In this document: piece after piece, positions 31,658 to 41,393 of the stretch | Numbering within the stretch: position 1 is the first letter of the stretch | Layout of the letters: every line of letters begins with the position of its first letter | Assembly: GCF_030125375.1 (NCBI RefSeq) | Contig: NZ_JASJUU010000005.1 | Coordinates: forward strand, 127,102-191,101 | DNA: 64,000 nucleotides | Direction of reading: 5' to 3' | Source: Pseudoalteromonas umbrosa | GTDB lineage: Bacteria > Pseudomonadota > Gammaproteobacteria > Enterobacterales > Alteromonadaceae | Program-made: the position numbers and the translations under genes | Notes under the pieces: model-generated | The model's database searches: none | Told to the model about the DNA's origin: nothing | The model's input: the letters and a program-made list of their open reading frames with translations, nothing else

Positions 31658-34240
31658 TTGGTTTTATCATTGGAAGATCCAAACGACGTTGCAATTCGCA
31701 AGCTGACTCGTAAGAATCGACGCTTAGAGTCCTTGTTGAGAAAATACAAACAAAACTATCACTTGCAACATGCCTTGATACAGCTTTCTGAGCAGGCTAG
31801 TACAGTTGCCGAGCTAACCCTTTTATACCCCGCTATTCATAGTATTTTAGAGCAACATCTACCCAGTAAAAGCTTCTATGTTGTGTTGCAGAACCAGTTT
31901 ACCCAGACACTTGAGCTCTCTTATTTTGTTGATGAAAAGGATGGTATTTCTGTGCCATTACATGAATCACATCATTTTGATCAAGGGGTTACTGGCTATG
32001 TTTTTAATACCAAAAAGGTGCTGTATTTAACCAAATATGAAATGCAGCAAATGATCGATGACTGCAAATTTAAAGCCCTAGGTAGTCCTGCTGAACATTG
32101 GGTAGGTGTACCTATATTCCGAGATAAAAACATCATTGGCGTAATGGTATCTCAGAGCTATCAACCTCAACAAGCTTACAGTGAACACCAAATTGAGCTT
32201 CTTGAGGTGATGTCTTTATACCTAGCAACGGCAATTGAACGCGTAAAAAAACGTGAGCTACTCGAATCAGAAGTAAAGATCCGCACACGTGCGCTGATGC
32301 AGAGTAACGATGCACTCAATAAAGAGATTGAGCAACGTAAACGCGCCCTAGAGCGACAGCAAATCTTATTTAAGATTTCTGAGTTGGCAACTCAGTTTAG
32401 CGACATTGATGATGTGTACAAGCAAGTACATAAAATCATTCGTTCCATTACCTTTGCCAACAATCTCTATATCGCTTTACACGATACCGGCTCAAATTGG
32501 TTGAGCTTCCCCTACTGTGTCGACGAAGTCACTGAATATCGCCCGAGGCCTTTTGCCAAGGGGTACAGTGAACTGGTGATCACCACCGAGCGCAGTCAGC
32601 TTATCGACACCAATCGTGCAGCAATCTTAATTGAAGGCGGTGTAGTAAAACGTCCACCTGATTACGACGACTTAGAAACCGCAACAAGTTGGCTAGGCGC
32701 ACCTCTGAAAACGGCCAAAGGGGTGATCGGTTTAATTGCTTGCCAAGCATATAACCATGAATACGAATACAATCATGAAGATGTTGAGCTGATCTCTTTT
32801 GTATCAAATCAAATCGCCTCAGTACTACAAACTCACTTAGCTAACCAAGCACTCAAAGCCAGTAACCAAGAACTTGAGCATCGCGTTGCAGAGAAGACAA
32901 AAGCGCTCAGACAAACCAATTTGCACCTACAAATGCAAATTGAAGAGCGTAAAAAAATTGAACAGCAACTCTATCATGACGCACATCATGACCCACTCAC
33001 ATCATTGCCTAATCGCAGTTTATTTTTGACTCAACTAGAAAAAACATTGCAAAAATATCAACGTTATCCTGAGCATAACTTTGCAGTATTATTTATCGAT
33101 CTAGACAAGTTTAAAGTGATCAATGATGAGCTGGGGCACCAAGCTGGCGATCAGTTTTTAATCTGGGTCAGTACCGCATTTGCAGAATGTATTCGTGAAC
33201 ACGATTTACTTGCGCGTCTCGCTGGTGATGAGTTTGTTATATTATTGGACCACCTGACTGATAAACAGCAAGCTGAAGACGTAGCAAAGCGCCTCATTCG
33301 CGTTATGCAACAGCCGTTTTGTATGAAAGGTGTTTGCATGCAAAGTGGTGCCAGTATCGGTATTACTTACAGCAATAAGAAGTACAAAAATACCGACGAG
33401 ATCATTCGTGATGCCGATGCTGCGATGTACTACGCAAAAAATGCTGGGCGAGGTCGCTATGAGTTTTATCATCCATTATTAACTGCGTCTACAAGTAACA
33501 ACAACAAGCCTGAAGAGCAACACCATTTAACAGCGCTACCTACGCACTTTAGAAGTACAGAGGTGGTCGATTTTACCAACCACTCAACACAAATAATTAC
33601 CTTAGAAGCATTTGGTGAGCATCCGGTGCTTGGTAGCACAAGTTTTGATGTACTAAAAAAATTTGCAGCTGCTAAAGATGAGCATTTAGACATTGAATTA
33701 GGCTTGCTGGAAAAAGCACTCAAAATAGCCCAAAACTATGATCAAGACGTGTTATTCGCGTGTTCAACCATTGTTCTAGAATCATCTGCATATGCGACAC
33801 TTAAACAGATGCTTGCTCACAACAGTACCCAGCTTTGCCTTATGTTTGATGAAAGTGAAGTCCGTTATGCATCTAGTGTGCAATTAGAAAATCTCAAAGA
33901 ACTGCCACTATTAGGGGTAAACATTGGCCTTAATGATTTCGCCAAAGAGCGCTGTGACCTCGCTTTCTTAAGTAGTATCGATTTTAAATATGTCTTATTG
34001 AGTTCTGTATTTAGCAAACGTGTTTTACAGCAAAACAGCTATGATATTCAGCTACAAGGGATATTGGCGATCACCAAATTAAAAGCCATACAAGTGATTG
34101 CTAAGGGACCAGCCATCTTAAACTTCAGAAGTTTATTGGAAAAACATGGCCTAAAACTGTTTTTTGGCAAGCAACAAAATTTAAAGAGCGCTCGCCAAAA
34201 CAGCACAGGCATTGACGAGCAAGAAACACTAACGTTTTAA
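31658..34240 (+). CDS. GAF-GAF-GGDEF protein with degenerate EAL-like tail
   Basis: This cytosolic signalling protein has about 860 residues. Two GAF sensor domains (about 50-195 and 240-390) are linked by coiled coils. A diguanylate cyclase domain follows (about 440-600) with AGDEF at 522-526 and an intact inhibitory site REHD at 513-516, so c-di-GMP synthesis with product inhibition is expected. Residues about 620-840 look like an EAL fold lacking the EAL motif and metal ligands ([23 protein letters not shown]). The start is a TTG without a clear ribosome site and is uncertain. It overlaps rep by 12 bases at the 3' end. Confidence 0.88.
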   Translation: MVLSLEDPNDVAIRKLTRKNRRLESLLRKYKQNYHLQHALIQLSEQASTVAELTLLYPAIHSILEQHLPSKSFYVVLQNQFTQTLELSYFVDEKDGISVPLHESHHFDQGVTGYVFNTKKVLYLTKYEMQQMIDDCKFKALGSPAEHWVGVPIFRDKNIIGVMVSQSYQPQQAYSEHQIELLEVMSLYLATAIERVKKRELLESEVKIRTRALMQSNDALNKEIEQRKRALERQQILFKISELATQFSDIDDVYKQVHKIIRSITFANNLYIALHDTGSNWLSFPYCVDEVTEYRPRPFAKGYSELVITTERSQLIDTNRAAILIEGGVVKRPPDYDDLETATSWLGAPLKTAKGVIGLIACQAYNHEYEYNHEDVELISFVSNQIASVLQTHLANQALKASNQELEHRVAEKTKALRQTNLHLQMQIEERKKIEQQLYHDAHHDPLTSLPNRSLFLTQLEKTLQKYQRYPEHNFAVLFIDLDKFKVINDELGHQAGDQFLIWVSTAFAECIREHDLLARLAGDEFVILLDHLTDKQQAEDVAKRLIRVMQQPFCMKGVCMQSGASIGITYSNKKYKNTDEIIRDADAAMYYAKNAGRGRYEFYHPLLTASTSNNNKPEEQHHLTALPTHFRSTEVVDFTNHSTQIITLEAFGEHPVLGSTSFDVLKKFAAAKDEHLDIELGLLEKALKIAQNYDQDVLFACSTIVLESSAYATLKQMLAHNSTQLCLMFDESEVRYASSVQLENLKELPLLGVNIGLNDFAKERCDLAFLSSIDFKYVLLSSVFSKRVLQQNSYDIQLQGILAITKLKAIQVIAKGPAILNFRSLLEKHGLKLFFGKQQNLKSARQNSTGIDEQETLTF

Positions 34241-36241
34241 CATCGCGCGTAAGTTAGCGACACGCGCTTGACCTTTCTCCATCCGTTCAGACTGAGATAC
34301 CACTGCTTTTTTGCCTTCAAATTGCAAATCATCTTGTGGCAGCTCTTGTACAAAACGGCTCAGCTCTGGGGTGATCTGTTCACCAAATTGACGGCGGCTT
34401 TTGGCATAGGTCATAGTCAAAGTTTGCTGTGCTCGGGTGATCCCGACATACGCTAAACGTCTTTCTTCTTCGACGTTATCTTCATCAATACTGGTTTGAT
34501 GCGGTAATAACCCCTCTTCCATACCCACCATAAAGACATGCGGATATTCCAAACCTTTTGAAGCGTGCAAAGTCAGCAGTTGTACAGCATCACTTTCATC
34601 TTCTTCTTCATTACGCTCTAGCATATCTCTGAGGGTTAACTTCGTTACTACTTCAGATAATGTCATCGGCGGATTATCTGCATCGCCCGTCAGCATATCA
34701 CTGATCCAACGATACAGTTCAGAGACATTCTTCATGCGCATCTCTGCCGCTTTCGCACTGGTTGAAGACTCATATAAATAGGTCTCATAATTGATTTCGC
34801 GGATCATATCCTTCACAGCTTCGAGCGTATCACCTCTTACAGCGCGGTCACTCAACTCCACGATCCAACGTGCAAAACCTGCCAAGGCGTTAAAACCTTT
34901 ACCCGTCAAACGCTGTGTCAATTCAGGGTCAAAACACGCCTCAAACAAACTAATATGTTTATCGTTGGCTAAGCTGCCTAACTTTTCGAGCGTCACAGGA
35001 CCAATTTCGCGTCTTGGTGTATTGACGATACGTAAAAATGCATTGTCATCATCTTGGTTTACCAATAGTCGTAAATAAGCCATGATGTCTTTAATTTCAC
35101 TGCGAGCGAAAAATGACATGCCACCACTGATCTTATAAGGAATACGGTTAGCCATAAGGGCTTTTTCAAACACACGCGCCTGGTGGTTGCCGCGATATAA
35201 GATGGCATAATCTTTATAGCTAGTACGCTTCATGAATTTATGTGAAATAATCTCAGCCACCACCCGCTCGGCTTCATGTTCTTCGTCACGGGTTGCTATT
35301 ACACGCAGTGGATCACCATAACCCAATTCACTGAATAGCTTTTTATCAAATTCATGGGGGTTATTGGCAATTAGGATGTTAGCAGATTTCAATATGCGCC
35401 CAGCGCTTCGGTAATTTTGCTCTAGCTTAATTAACCTCAACCCCGGATAATCTTTACTCAATAACACCAAGTTTTGCGGCTTGGCACCACGCCAAGAATA
35501 GATTGACTGATCATCATCACCTACCACAGTGAAGCGAGCGCGCTCGCCTACTAGCAACTTAACTAGCTGATATTGACTGGTATTGGTATCTTGATATTCA
35601 TCCACCAGCAAGTATCTAAACTGATTCTGCCAGCGTTCTCTCACCTCTGCGGAGCTGCCAAGGAGCAAGGTTGGGATCATGATCAGATCATCAAAATCCA
35701 GGGCATTATATGCGCGAAGCTGAGTTTGATAACGTGCATATAATTGTGCAAACAACGCTTTTTGCGGTTCACGCGCTTCCCTAATGGCGCGCTCAGGTAA
35801 GATCAAATCATTTTTCCAGTTACCAATTTGCATTTTCAATAAATTGAGCAAATCTTTATCTTTTTCGAGTTCTTTTTCTGTTAGCTCTGATAGCAATTGG
35901 TTGGTGTCTTGGTCATCAAACAATGAAAAGCCAGGTTTGAAGCCCAATGTTTTGACTTCTTTTTTAATGATGTTCAAACCCAAGGTATGAAACGTAGAGA
36001 TCCACAGTCCTTTTGCGTCTTGCTTCCCAAGTGTTTGAGATACTCTCTCTCGCATCTCTTTGGCCGCTTTATTGGTGAATGTTACCGCAGCAATATTGCG
36101 TGCTTTATATTCACACTGCTGTACTAAGTACGCTATTTTATTCGTGATTACACGGGTTTTCCCCGAGCCTGCCCCTGCTAATACGAGGCATGGGCCACTA
36201 ATATACTTAACGGCTTCATCTTGTTTGGGATTGAGTTTCAT
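34229..36241 (-). CDS. rep: ATP-dependent DNA helicase Rep
   Basis: This superfamily 1A 3'-5' helicase of 670 residues clears proteins ahead of replication forks. It shows Q motif LNPKQDEAV, Walker [11 protein letters not shown], motif Ia [11 protein letters not shown], motif II DEYQDTN, motif [16 protein letters not shown], motif IV NYRS, and motif [22 protein letters not shown] and [13 protein letters not shown]. Its length and N-terminus fit Rep more than UvrD. Confidence 0.96.
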   Translation of the reverse strand: MKLNPKQDEAVKYISGPCLVLAGAGSGKTRVITNKIAYLVQQCEYKARNIAAVTFTNKAAKEMRERVSQTLGKQDAKGLWISTFHTLGLNIIKKEVKTLGFKPGFSLFDDQDTNQLLSELTEKELEKDKDLLNLLKMQIGNWKNDLILPERAIREAREPQKALFAQLYARYQTQLRAYNALDFDDLIMIPTLLLGSSAEVRERWQNQFRYLLVDEYQDTNTSQYQLVKLLVGERARFTVVGDDDQSIYSWRGAKPQNLVLLSKDYPGLRLIKLEQNYRSAGRILKSANILIANNPHEFDKKLFSELGYGDPLRVIATRDEEHEAERVVAEIISHKFMKRTSYKDYAILYRGNHQARVFEKALMANRIPYKISGGMSFFARSEIKDIMAYLRLLVNQDDDNAFLRIVNTPRREIGPVTLEKLGSLANDKHISLFEACFDPELTQRLTGKGFNALAGFARWIVELSDRAVRGDTLEAVKDMIREINYETYLYESSTSAKAAEMRMKNVSELYRWISDMLTGDADNPPMTLSEVVTKLTLRDMLERNEEEDESDAVQLLTLHASKGLEYPHVFMVGMEEGLLPHQTSIDEDNVEEERRLAYVGITRAQQTLTMTYAKSRRQFGEQITPELSRFVQELPQDDLQFEGKKAVVSQSERMEKGQARVANLRAMLKR

Positions 36242-36429
36242 AAAAGGCGTGTACCCTGAGCAACTGGAGCCGCTTAGTTTATCTTATTCATGTCACAATA
36301 CCAATTTGCAATGTTTTGATCGTGATTAAACGTAAACATATTTAGATACGTAACAGAGATTAAAATGCATTTATCGATATTCTTGTTTACGGTAAGATAT
36401 TGCCTATCAACTAGCTATAAGGCACTGAC

Positions 36430-36693
36430 ATGATAAATCCAGCAAAAATCGAAGAGATCGCAAAGCAGATCTCAAGCAACATGCCACAAGGTGTGCGTAA
36501 TTTAGCAGAAACTTTCGAAGCGAAAACCAAACAGGCAATTCAAACAAAATTGACCGAAATGGATTTTGTCAGTCGTGAAGAGTTTGATATTCAAAGTAAA
36601 GTTTTAATCAGAACACGCGAAAAGCTCACTGAGCTAGAAGCCAAAGTAGCAGAATTAGAAGCAAAACTAGACAAGCAAAGCGACGCTGAGTAA
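36430..36693 (+). CDS. ubiK: Ubiquinone biosynthesis accessory factor UbiK
   Basis: This 87-residue BMFP-type protein (YqiC family) has an amphipathic N-terminus and a C-terminal trimerising coiled coil (TREKLTELEAKVAELEAKLD). In E. coli UbiK binds UbiJ and supports aerobic ubiquinone synthesis. It is divergent from rep. Confidence 0.92.
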   Translation: MINPAKIEEIAKQISSNMPQGVRNLAETFEAKTKQAIQTKLTEMDFVSREEFDIQSKVLIRTREKLTELEAKVAELEAKLDKQSDAE

Positions 36694-36718
36694 GACTTTA
36701 AGTTTTGAAAAGTACATC

Positions 36719-36740
36719 AAGCACGTTTTTAAACGTGCTT
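36719..36740. terminator. Hairpin between ubiK and the carbonic anhydrase gene
   Basis: AAGCACGTTT/AAACGTGCTT, 10 bp with a two-base loop, lies between convergent genes. Neither side has a good T-run, so efficiency is uncertain. Confidence 0.55.
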
Positions 36741-36758
36741 GGCGTTAATGCACCCGCA

Positions 36759-37451
36759 TTACCCAGTTTGCTCAGACGGCTTATCTAAATGACGTGTGAC
36801 TAACGAAAGCAAGGCCTGCTCATAGCTCATTGCCAAACAAGATTGAGAGCTCACATCTGGCACCAACTCATTCAGTAGACCATCTGCCAATCCATACACC
36901 CAGCCATGGACCTTTAGCTGTTGTCCACGCTGCCACGCATCTTGCACTATACTTGTGCGACAAACATTGCGTACTTGTTCGATGACATTCAGCTCGCACA
37001 ATACATCACTGCGCTCAGCCTCTGTGACTTCACGTAACAATGCTTGATGCTTTTCTTTAATATCAACGACATGTCTCAACCAATTATCTATTAGGCCAAA
37101 CTTAGCTTCTTCTAGCGCCGCTTTAACACCACCACAGCCGTAATGACCTACAACCATAATATGGCTAACTTTTAATACCTCGACCGCATATTGCATCACT
37201 GACAAGCAATTATGATCCGTGTGCACCACCACATTGGCAACATTACGGTGAACAAACAGCTCACCGGGCAATAGGTCAACAATTTCATTTGCGGGCACTC
37301 GCGAGTCAGAGCAGCCAATCCACAAGTAATCGGGATTTTGTTGCATAGATAAAGTCTTAAAAAACTCAGGATCACGTATCCGCGTGCGCTCTGCCCACTG
37401 ACGATTATTTTCCAATAAGTGTGCTAAGTGATTGCTGTGTTTTTGGCACAT
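36759..37451 (-). CDS. can: Beta-class carbonic anhydrase
   Basis: This zinc enzyme interconverts CO2 and bicarbonate. Zinc ligands are Cys47 (IGCSDSR with Asp49 and Arg51), His103 and Cys106 (VGHYGCGG). It has 230 residues and resembles E. coli Can. It ends about 20 bases from a hairpin shared with ubiK and lies just downstream of a methyltransferase gene in the same direction. Confidence 0.94.
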   Translation of the reverse strand: MCQKHSNHLAHLLENNRQWAERTRIRDPEFFKTLSMQQNPDYLWIGCSDSRVPANEIVDLLPGELFVHRNVANVVVHTDHNCLSVMQYAVEVLKVSHIMVVGHYGCGGVKAALEEAKFGLIDNWLRHVVDIKEKHQALLREVTEAERSDVLCELNVIEQVRNVCRTSIVQDAWQRGQQLKVHGWVYGLADGLLNELVPDVSSQSCLAMSYEQALLSLVTRHLDKPSEQTG

Positions 37452-37465
37452 TCTTTTTCCTCATG

Positions 37466-38650
37466 CTACTGGCGTTTGGTTGCCTGTATCAATAAATTCC
37501 TTGGTGTCAGTGACTTTTCACAAAACTGCTCTAGCGTCACGTCATACCCCTTTGCATGCAAATATAACACTCTATCTAGCACAAGCCACAATTCAATCGC
37601 ACGCCGAAAACCATGGCGAACTAACTCAATGCGCTCGGTCACTTTTTGCCTTGTTTGTGCCTGTAATAAATAGCGCTGATAATCTATCTGCTCAGGCAAT
37701 TCGATACCTTTTTTGTTTGCTGCCCACACACAAAAATCAGAAAACTCTCCAGAAAAAATAGCCTTATTGACTGACGGCACACTGACATAATGATCTGTCT
37801 GAGTAATGTCCCGTCGCAGCGCATCAAAAGCTAATCGCCACAGTACTTCTTTTTTACGTACCTTTGCCACTCTACTCGGTGCGGTCACAGTCTCCTGTAA
37901 CGCTAGCTTCATGTCATTATGTGTTAAACGCAGCGCACTTTGTTGCCCCTCTTCACTCATTGGTTGGTATTCATCACTGGTAAACAGGTGATAACAACAA
38001 GGCGATAAGCTAATTTTCTCACAGCCCACCTTAGCAGCTTCACGCATAAAGTTCTGATGTAGTTTGCCACAAGCGTGCAGAGCCACCGCATGTTGCGCGG
38101 CTTTAAAATGATGACTCACAGGGTCACTCAACACATCAGCGCAGTGAAACGTCATATCGAGTTTTTGATGCGCAGCACTCTGTGCTCCTTGCTCACATAA
38201 ATGTGCTTGTAGTTCAATACTGTCCACATGCGGTACACCCGTATAAGCTAAGATCCGGCCCAAGTGCCCTTTTCCTGCACACCACTCCAATACTGGAAGT
38301 TGCTGTTCATTCAGTGCAGAAACAAAATCTTGCAACTGTCCAACTTTACGTCCTTTGATACCATTACTTAACCAAAAAGGCAGCTCAGTGCGTGGACGTT
38401 CAGTCAATGTGATCTGTGTTAACTCACTTATCTCGGCTAACTGCGGAATGTAATTTGCCAAAGTTTGCTGTAATGCACCTTGATCCATGTCCAGTGTAGT
38501 GACCGTTTGCTCATCTAATTGCGATAAATACTCATCTAATTCAGGCCAAGGCGTGACCAGATGGTCAAAGGCTAATAATTGCCAATACTGGCGTGTTTCA
38601 TGGAGCAGTCTATCAAGCGACTGAAAATGTGTTATATAAGACGAGATCAT
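37466..38650 (-). CDS. Methyltransferase, METTL25/Methyltransf_32-like
   Basis: This 394-residue protein has a SAM-binding segment VLEWCAGKGHLGRILAY near residue 118, VALHACGKLHQNFMRE and SLSPCCYHLF, the HACG and CCYH motifs of the Methyltransf_32 family that includes eukaryotic METTL25. The substrate is unknown. It precedes the carbonic anhydrase gene by 14 bases, so the two are probably cotranscribed. An 18-bp palindrome sits 38 bases before the start. Confidence 0.78.
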   Translation of the reverse strand: MISSYITHFQSLDRLLHETRQYWQLLAFDHLVTPWPELDEYLSQLDEQTVTTLDMDQGALQQTLANYIPQLAEISELTQITLTERPRTELPFWLSNGIKGRKVGQLQDFVSALNEQQLPVLEWCAGKGHLGRILAYTGVPHVDSIELQAHLCEQGAQSAAHQKLDMTFHCADVLSDPVSHHFKAAQHAVALHACGKLHQNFMREAAKVGCEKISLSPCCYHLFTSDEYQPMSEEGQQSALRLTHNDMKLALQETVTAPSRVAKVRKKEVLWRLAFDALRRDITQTDHYVSVPSVNKAIFSGEFSDFCVWAANKKGIELPEQIDYQRYLLQAQTRQKVTERIELVRHGFRRAIELWLVLDRVLYLHAKGYDVTLEQFCEKSLTPRNLLIQATKRQ

Positions 38651-38687
38651 GGAATTTAGTAGTTACTACAAGTAGTCTTATTGTAAT

Positions 38688-38705
38688 CTATCATCATGAT
38701 GATAG
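38688..38705. promoter_or_regulatory. 18-bp perfect palindrome, possible operator
   Basis: CTATCATCATGATGATAG is a perfect palindrome 38 bases upstream of the methyltransferase start and 23 bases after the stop of the NMT1-like gene. It has no loop or T-run, so it looks like a protein-binding site and not a terminator. The regulator is unknown. Confidence 0.4.
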
Positions 38706-38728
38706 AAAACCTCTAGCTCGCTTTCTCG

Positions 38729-39778
38729 TCAGTCCGTCAAACTATAGTTTTTTCTTTGCAGTGCCAAGCCAACATACATAGGGATGCAAAGTACACTCAT
38801 CACGATAGCTAAAATGAGCATCCAAGACCAATTGATATCATTGATGCTCTCTTCGGAATATAAAAACGCATTTTTATGCTCATGAAAAGCCACAATATCT
38901 AAATGATATAGCTGCGCTATCCACTGCCACCTAGCCAGAGACATATTGCCAATTGGGATCCCGGGCGCTTTTATAAAAGGGACTAATTTATCTGCTTCAT
39001 TAGCCAACTCCTCAAAGCTTTTTTGTGTCGCGTAAAGCTTAGTGATTTGCAAGGCTTCCTCTAAATTCGCCAGCGCATAGCGCCACCCTCGCAAACTTGC
39101 ACTGCGAAATTTAGAGACCATTTCAGGTCGATACTTATAAACATCTTCAGAGGTAAATAAAATATCCGCATAAACATTGATGCCATAATGCTTTGGACAT
39201 ATCTGACGTGTTGCAATACCTTGCTGTGCCATTTTAAATGGCTCATTAGACACATACACTTGCAACGCATCAAACTGACCTGATTTAAAATCTTTCAAAG
39301 GAGACAAACCTGAATAAATAGGCAATTGGTTCACATCTATACCTGCACGCTCTAGTATCAATACCAACTCAGCCCCCTCAGTACGCCCCAAGTGACTAAT
39401 TTTTTTGCCTTGGAAATCTTTTGGAGAGTAAATATCACTGTCAGCGCGAACCATCCAGCAATAAGGCGAAGATTGAAAAATCGCAGCCAAAGCAATTAAA
39501 GGCTTTCCTTGCATACGCTGATCTAACAACCCCGAATGTGTAACACCGAATTGAGCTTGGCCTGAAAGTACTTTGAACTGTTCATCAGGCTGGTGTTTCT
39601 GTGCAGGGACAATATTCACGTCTAACCCTGCTTGTCGATAAAAGCCTTTTTGTTTGGCAACATAATAACCAGCAAATTGAAATTGGTGGACCCACTTAAG
39701 TTGAAGTGTGACAGGCTCTAGTACAGATGCATGGACACTGGTGCAAATGAAGGCAAATAAATAAAAGCAACGAAGCAT
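38729..39778 (-). CDS. NMT1/THI5-like substrate-binding protein with C-terminal membrane anchor
   Basis: This 349-residue protein has a signal peptide (MLRCFYLFAFICTSVHA), a full NMT1/SsuA-type binding fold (VTLQLKWVHQFQFAGYYVAKQKGFY, GVTHSGLL, KISHLGRTEG) and a C-terminal transmembrane helix (SWMLILAIVMSVLCIPMYVGLAL) followed by about ten residues. This layout is usual for periplasmic sensors that continue into a PAS, kinase or GGDEF domain, but here the protein stops. No permease or ATPase is adjacent and no TPP riboswitch precedes it. Ligand unknown. AGGA lies six bases before the ATG. Confidence 0.82.
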   Translation of the reverse strand: MLRCFYLFAFICTSVHASVLEPVTLQLKWVHQFQFAGYYVAKQKGFYRQAGLDVNIVPAQKHQPDEQFKVLSGQAQFGVTHSGLLDQRMQGKPLIALAAIFQSSPYCWMVRADSDIYSPKDFQGKKISHLGRTEGAELVLILERAGIDVNQLPIYSGLSPLKDFKSGQFDALQVYVSNEPFKMAQQGIATRQICPKHYGINVYADILFTSEDVYKYRPEMVSKFRSASLRGWRYALANLEEALQITKLYATQKSFEELANEADKLVPFIKAPGIPIGNMSLARWQWIAQLYHLDIVAFHEHKNAFLYSEESINDINWSWMLILAIVMSVLCIPMYVGLALQRKNYSLTD

Positions 39779-39849
39779 AGGCTGTCCTTAGAGAATCTAT
39801 CAATGAATATAGAAGTCAAAGGACAGAAAGAACAGGAGTTGTAATTAAT

Positions 39850-41391
39850 TCATCCCACTTTACGTGCAAAATCTTGTTCAGATTTAAGGTATTGAGAAAA
39901 ACATGGGTTACTTGTTTCATCTCGGTAATCGTATCCCAGACGCCCAAGATGCTCCTCAAATTTAGCATACTCTTGCGGTGCCATTTCAAACCCTGCCAAA
40001 ACATGACCTTTCGCAGCTCCATGATTACGATAGTGGAACAAAGTGATGTTCCATTCGCTGCCTAAAGTCTCTAAAAACCTGAGCAGTGCACCAGGGTACT
40101 CTGGAAACTCAAATCGTAATAATCGCTCTTGGATCTCAACAGGCGGCTTGCCACCGACCATATAACGAATATGCAATTTGGCCAGCTCGTTATCCGACAA
40201 ATCGGTAAACTCATATCCATTTTCAGAGAGACTTGATGTCAACTCTTGTAGCTCTTGCTCTGCATTTCTTAGTCCAACCCCGACAAATATTTGTGCTTTT
40301 GTGCCACCGGCAAAACGGTAGTTAAACTCAGTGATCGCTCGCCCACCCAATGTTTGGCAGAACTGCTTGAAACTACCTCTTTGCTCGTCAATGGTCACGC
40401 CAAATAACGCTTCACTTTTTGCACCCAGCGCTGTGCGCTCAGCAATATATCTCAAACGATCAAAATTGAGATTTGCCCCAGAAAGTACAGCCGCTAAAGA
40501 AAGTTCAGAATCGCTCTGTGCCATACTCCACTTTTTTAGCCCAGCTAACGCAACCGCACCTGATGGTTCCGCGATTGCCCGCGTTTCAACGAAGATATCT
40601 TGTACTGCGGCGCAAATTTCGTCGGTTGAGACCAGTATCACTTCATCGCAATACGTCTGCGCAAGTCGAAATGTTTCTTCACCGATCCGCTTCACCGCGA
40701 TCCCGTCAGCAAAACAACCTACTTGATCCAACTCTACCGGTTGACCCTGCTGCATTGCGGCATGCAAACACGCGCTTTCCGTTGCTTCGACGCCAACTAC
40801 GCGTATATCCGGACGCAAAGATTTAATATATACCGCCATGCCGGCTAGTAGCCCCCCGCCGCCAACTGGGATAAACACCACATCTAACTTGTCTAATTGC
40901 TGCATCATTTCACGTGCAACCGTTCCCTGACCAACAATCACATCTTTATCATCAAACGGTGGCACAAACACGCCCCCTTCTTGCTGACATAAAGATTGCG
41001 CATACGTATTCGCTGCATCAAAGTGGTGACCATGTAATACAACATGTCCGCCCAAATTACGCACTGCATTCACTTTTATTTCAGGGGTCGTGACAGGCAT
41101 AACAATGGTTGCCTGATGACCTAGGTGAGCAGCACTCAGTGCCACCCCTTGCGCATGATTACCTGCTGATGCCGTGATCACATGAGAATGCGCAGGCAGT
41201 TGGCGCAACTTATTGAATGCGCCTCTGAGTTTGAAAGAATAAACAGGTTGTTGATCTTCCCGCTTAAGCCAAACTTGGTGCTTGAGCCGTTCCGATAACC
41301 CTTTTAAGTGACTCACATCCGTTTGCTTCACCAGAGGGGCCATATTCGCTTGGATAATAGCCCGAAAGTAATCTAGCTCTTGTGCCACCAT
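39850..41391 (-). CDS. ilvA: Threonine deaminase, biosynthetic
   Basis: This PLP enzyme converts threonine to 2-oxobutyrate, the entry to isoleucine. It has 513 residues. The PLP lysine is Lys54 in SFKLRGAF, and the phosphate loop is GGGGLLAG. The C-terminal third (from about residue 335) holds two ACT-like regulatory domains (LFGVTIDEQRGSFKQFC; RLLRFEFPEYPGALLRFL), as in the isoleucine-inhibited form. It is the last gene of ilvGMEDA, two bases after ilvD. Confidence 0.96.
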   Translation of the reverse strand: MVAQELDYFRAIIQANMAPLVKQTDVSHLKGLSERLKHQVWLKREDQQPVYSFKLRGAFNKLRQLPAHSHVITASAGNHAQGVALSAAHLGHQATIVMPVTTPEIKVNAVRNLGGHVVLHGHHFDAANTYAQSLCQQEGGVFVPPFDDKDVIVGQGTVAREMMQQLDKLDVVFIPVGGGGLLAGMAVYIKSLRPDIRVVGVEATESACLHAAMQQGQPVELDQVGCFADGIAVKRIGEETFRLAQTYCDEVILVSTDEICAAVQDIFVETRAIAEPSGAVALAGLKKWSMAQSDSELSLAAVLSGANLNFDRLRYIAERTALGAKSEALFGVTIDEQRGSFKQFCQTLGGRAITEFNYRFAGGTKAQIFVGVGLRNAEQELQELTSSLSENGYEFTDLSDNELAKLHIRYMVGGKPPVEIQERLLRFEFPEYPGALLRFLETLGSEWNITLFHYRNHGAAKGHVLAGFEMAPQEYAKFEEHLGRLGYDYRDETSNPCFSQYLKSEQDFARKVG

Positions 41392-41393
41392 AG

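Noticed and set aside
38729-39778. Thiamine precursor (HMP) transporter component
   Set aside because: No TPP riboswitch, permease or ATPase gene is nearby, and the C-terminal membrane helix does not fit a soluble ABC binding protein.
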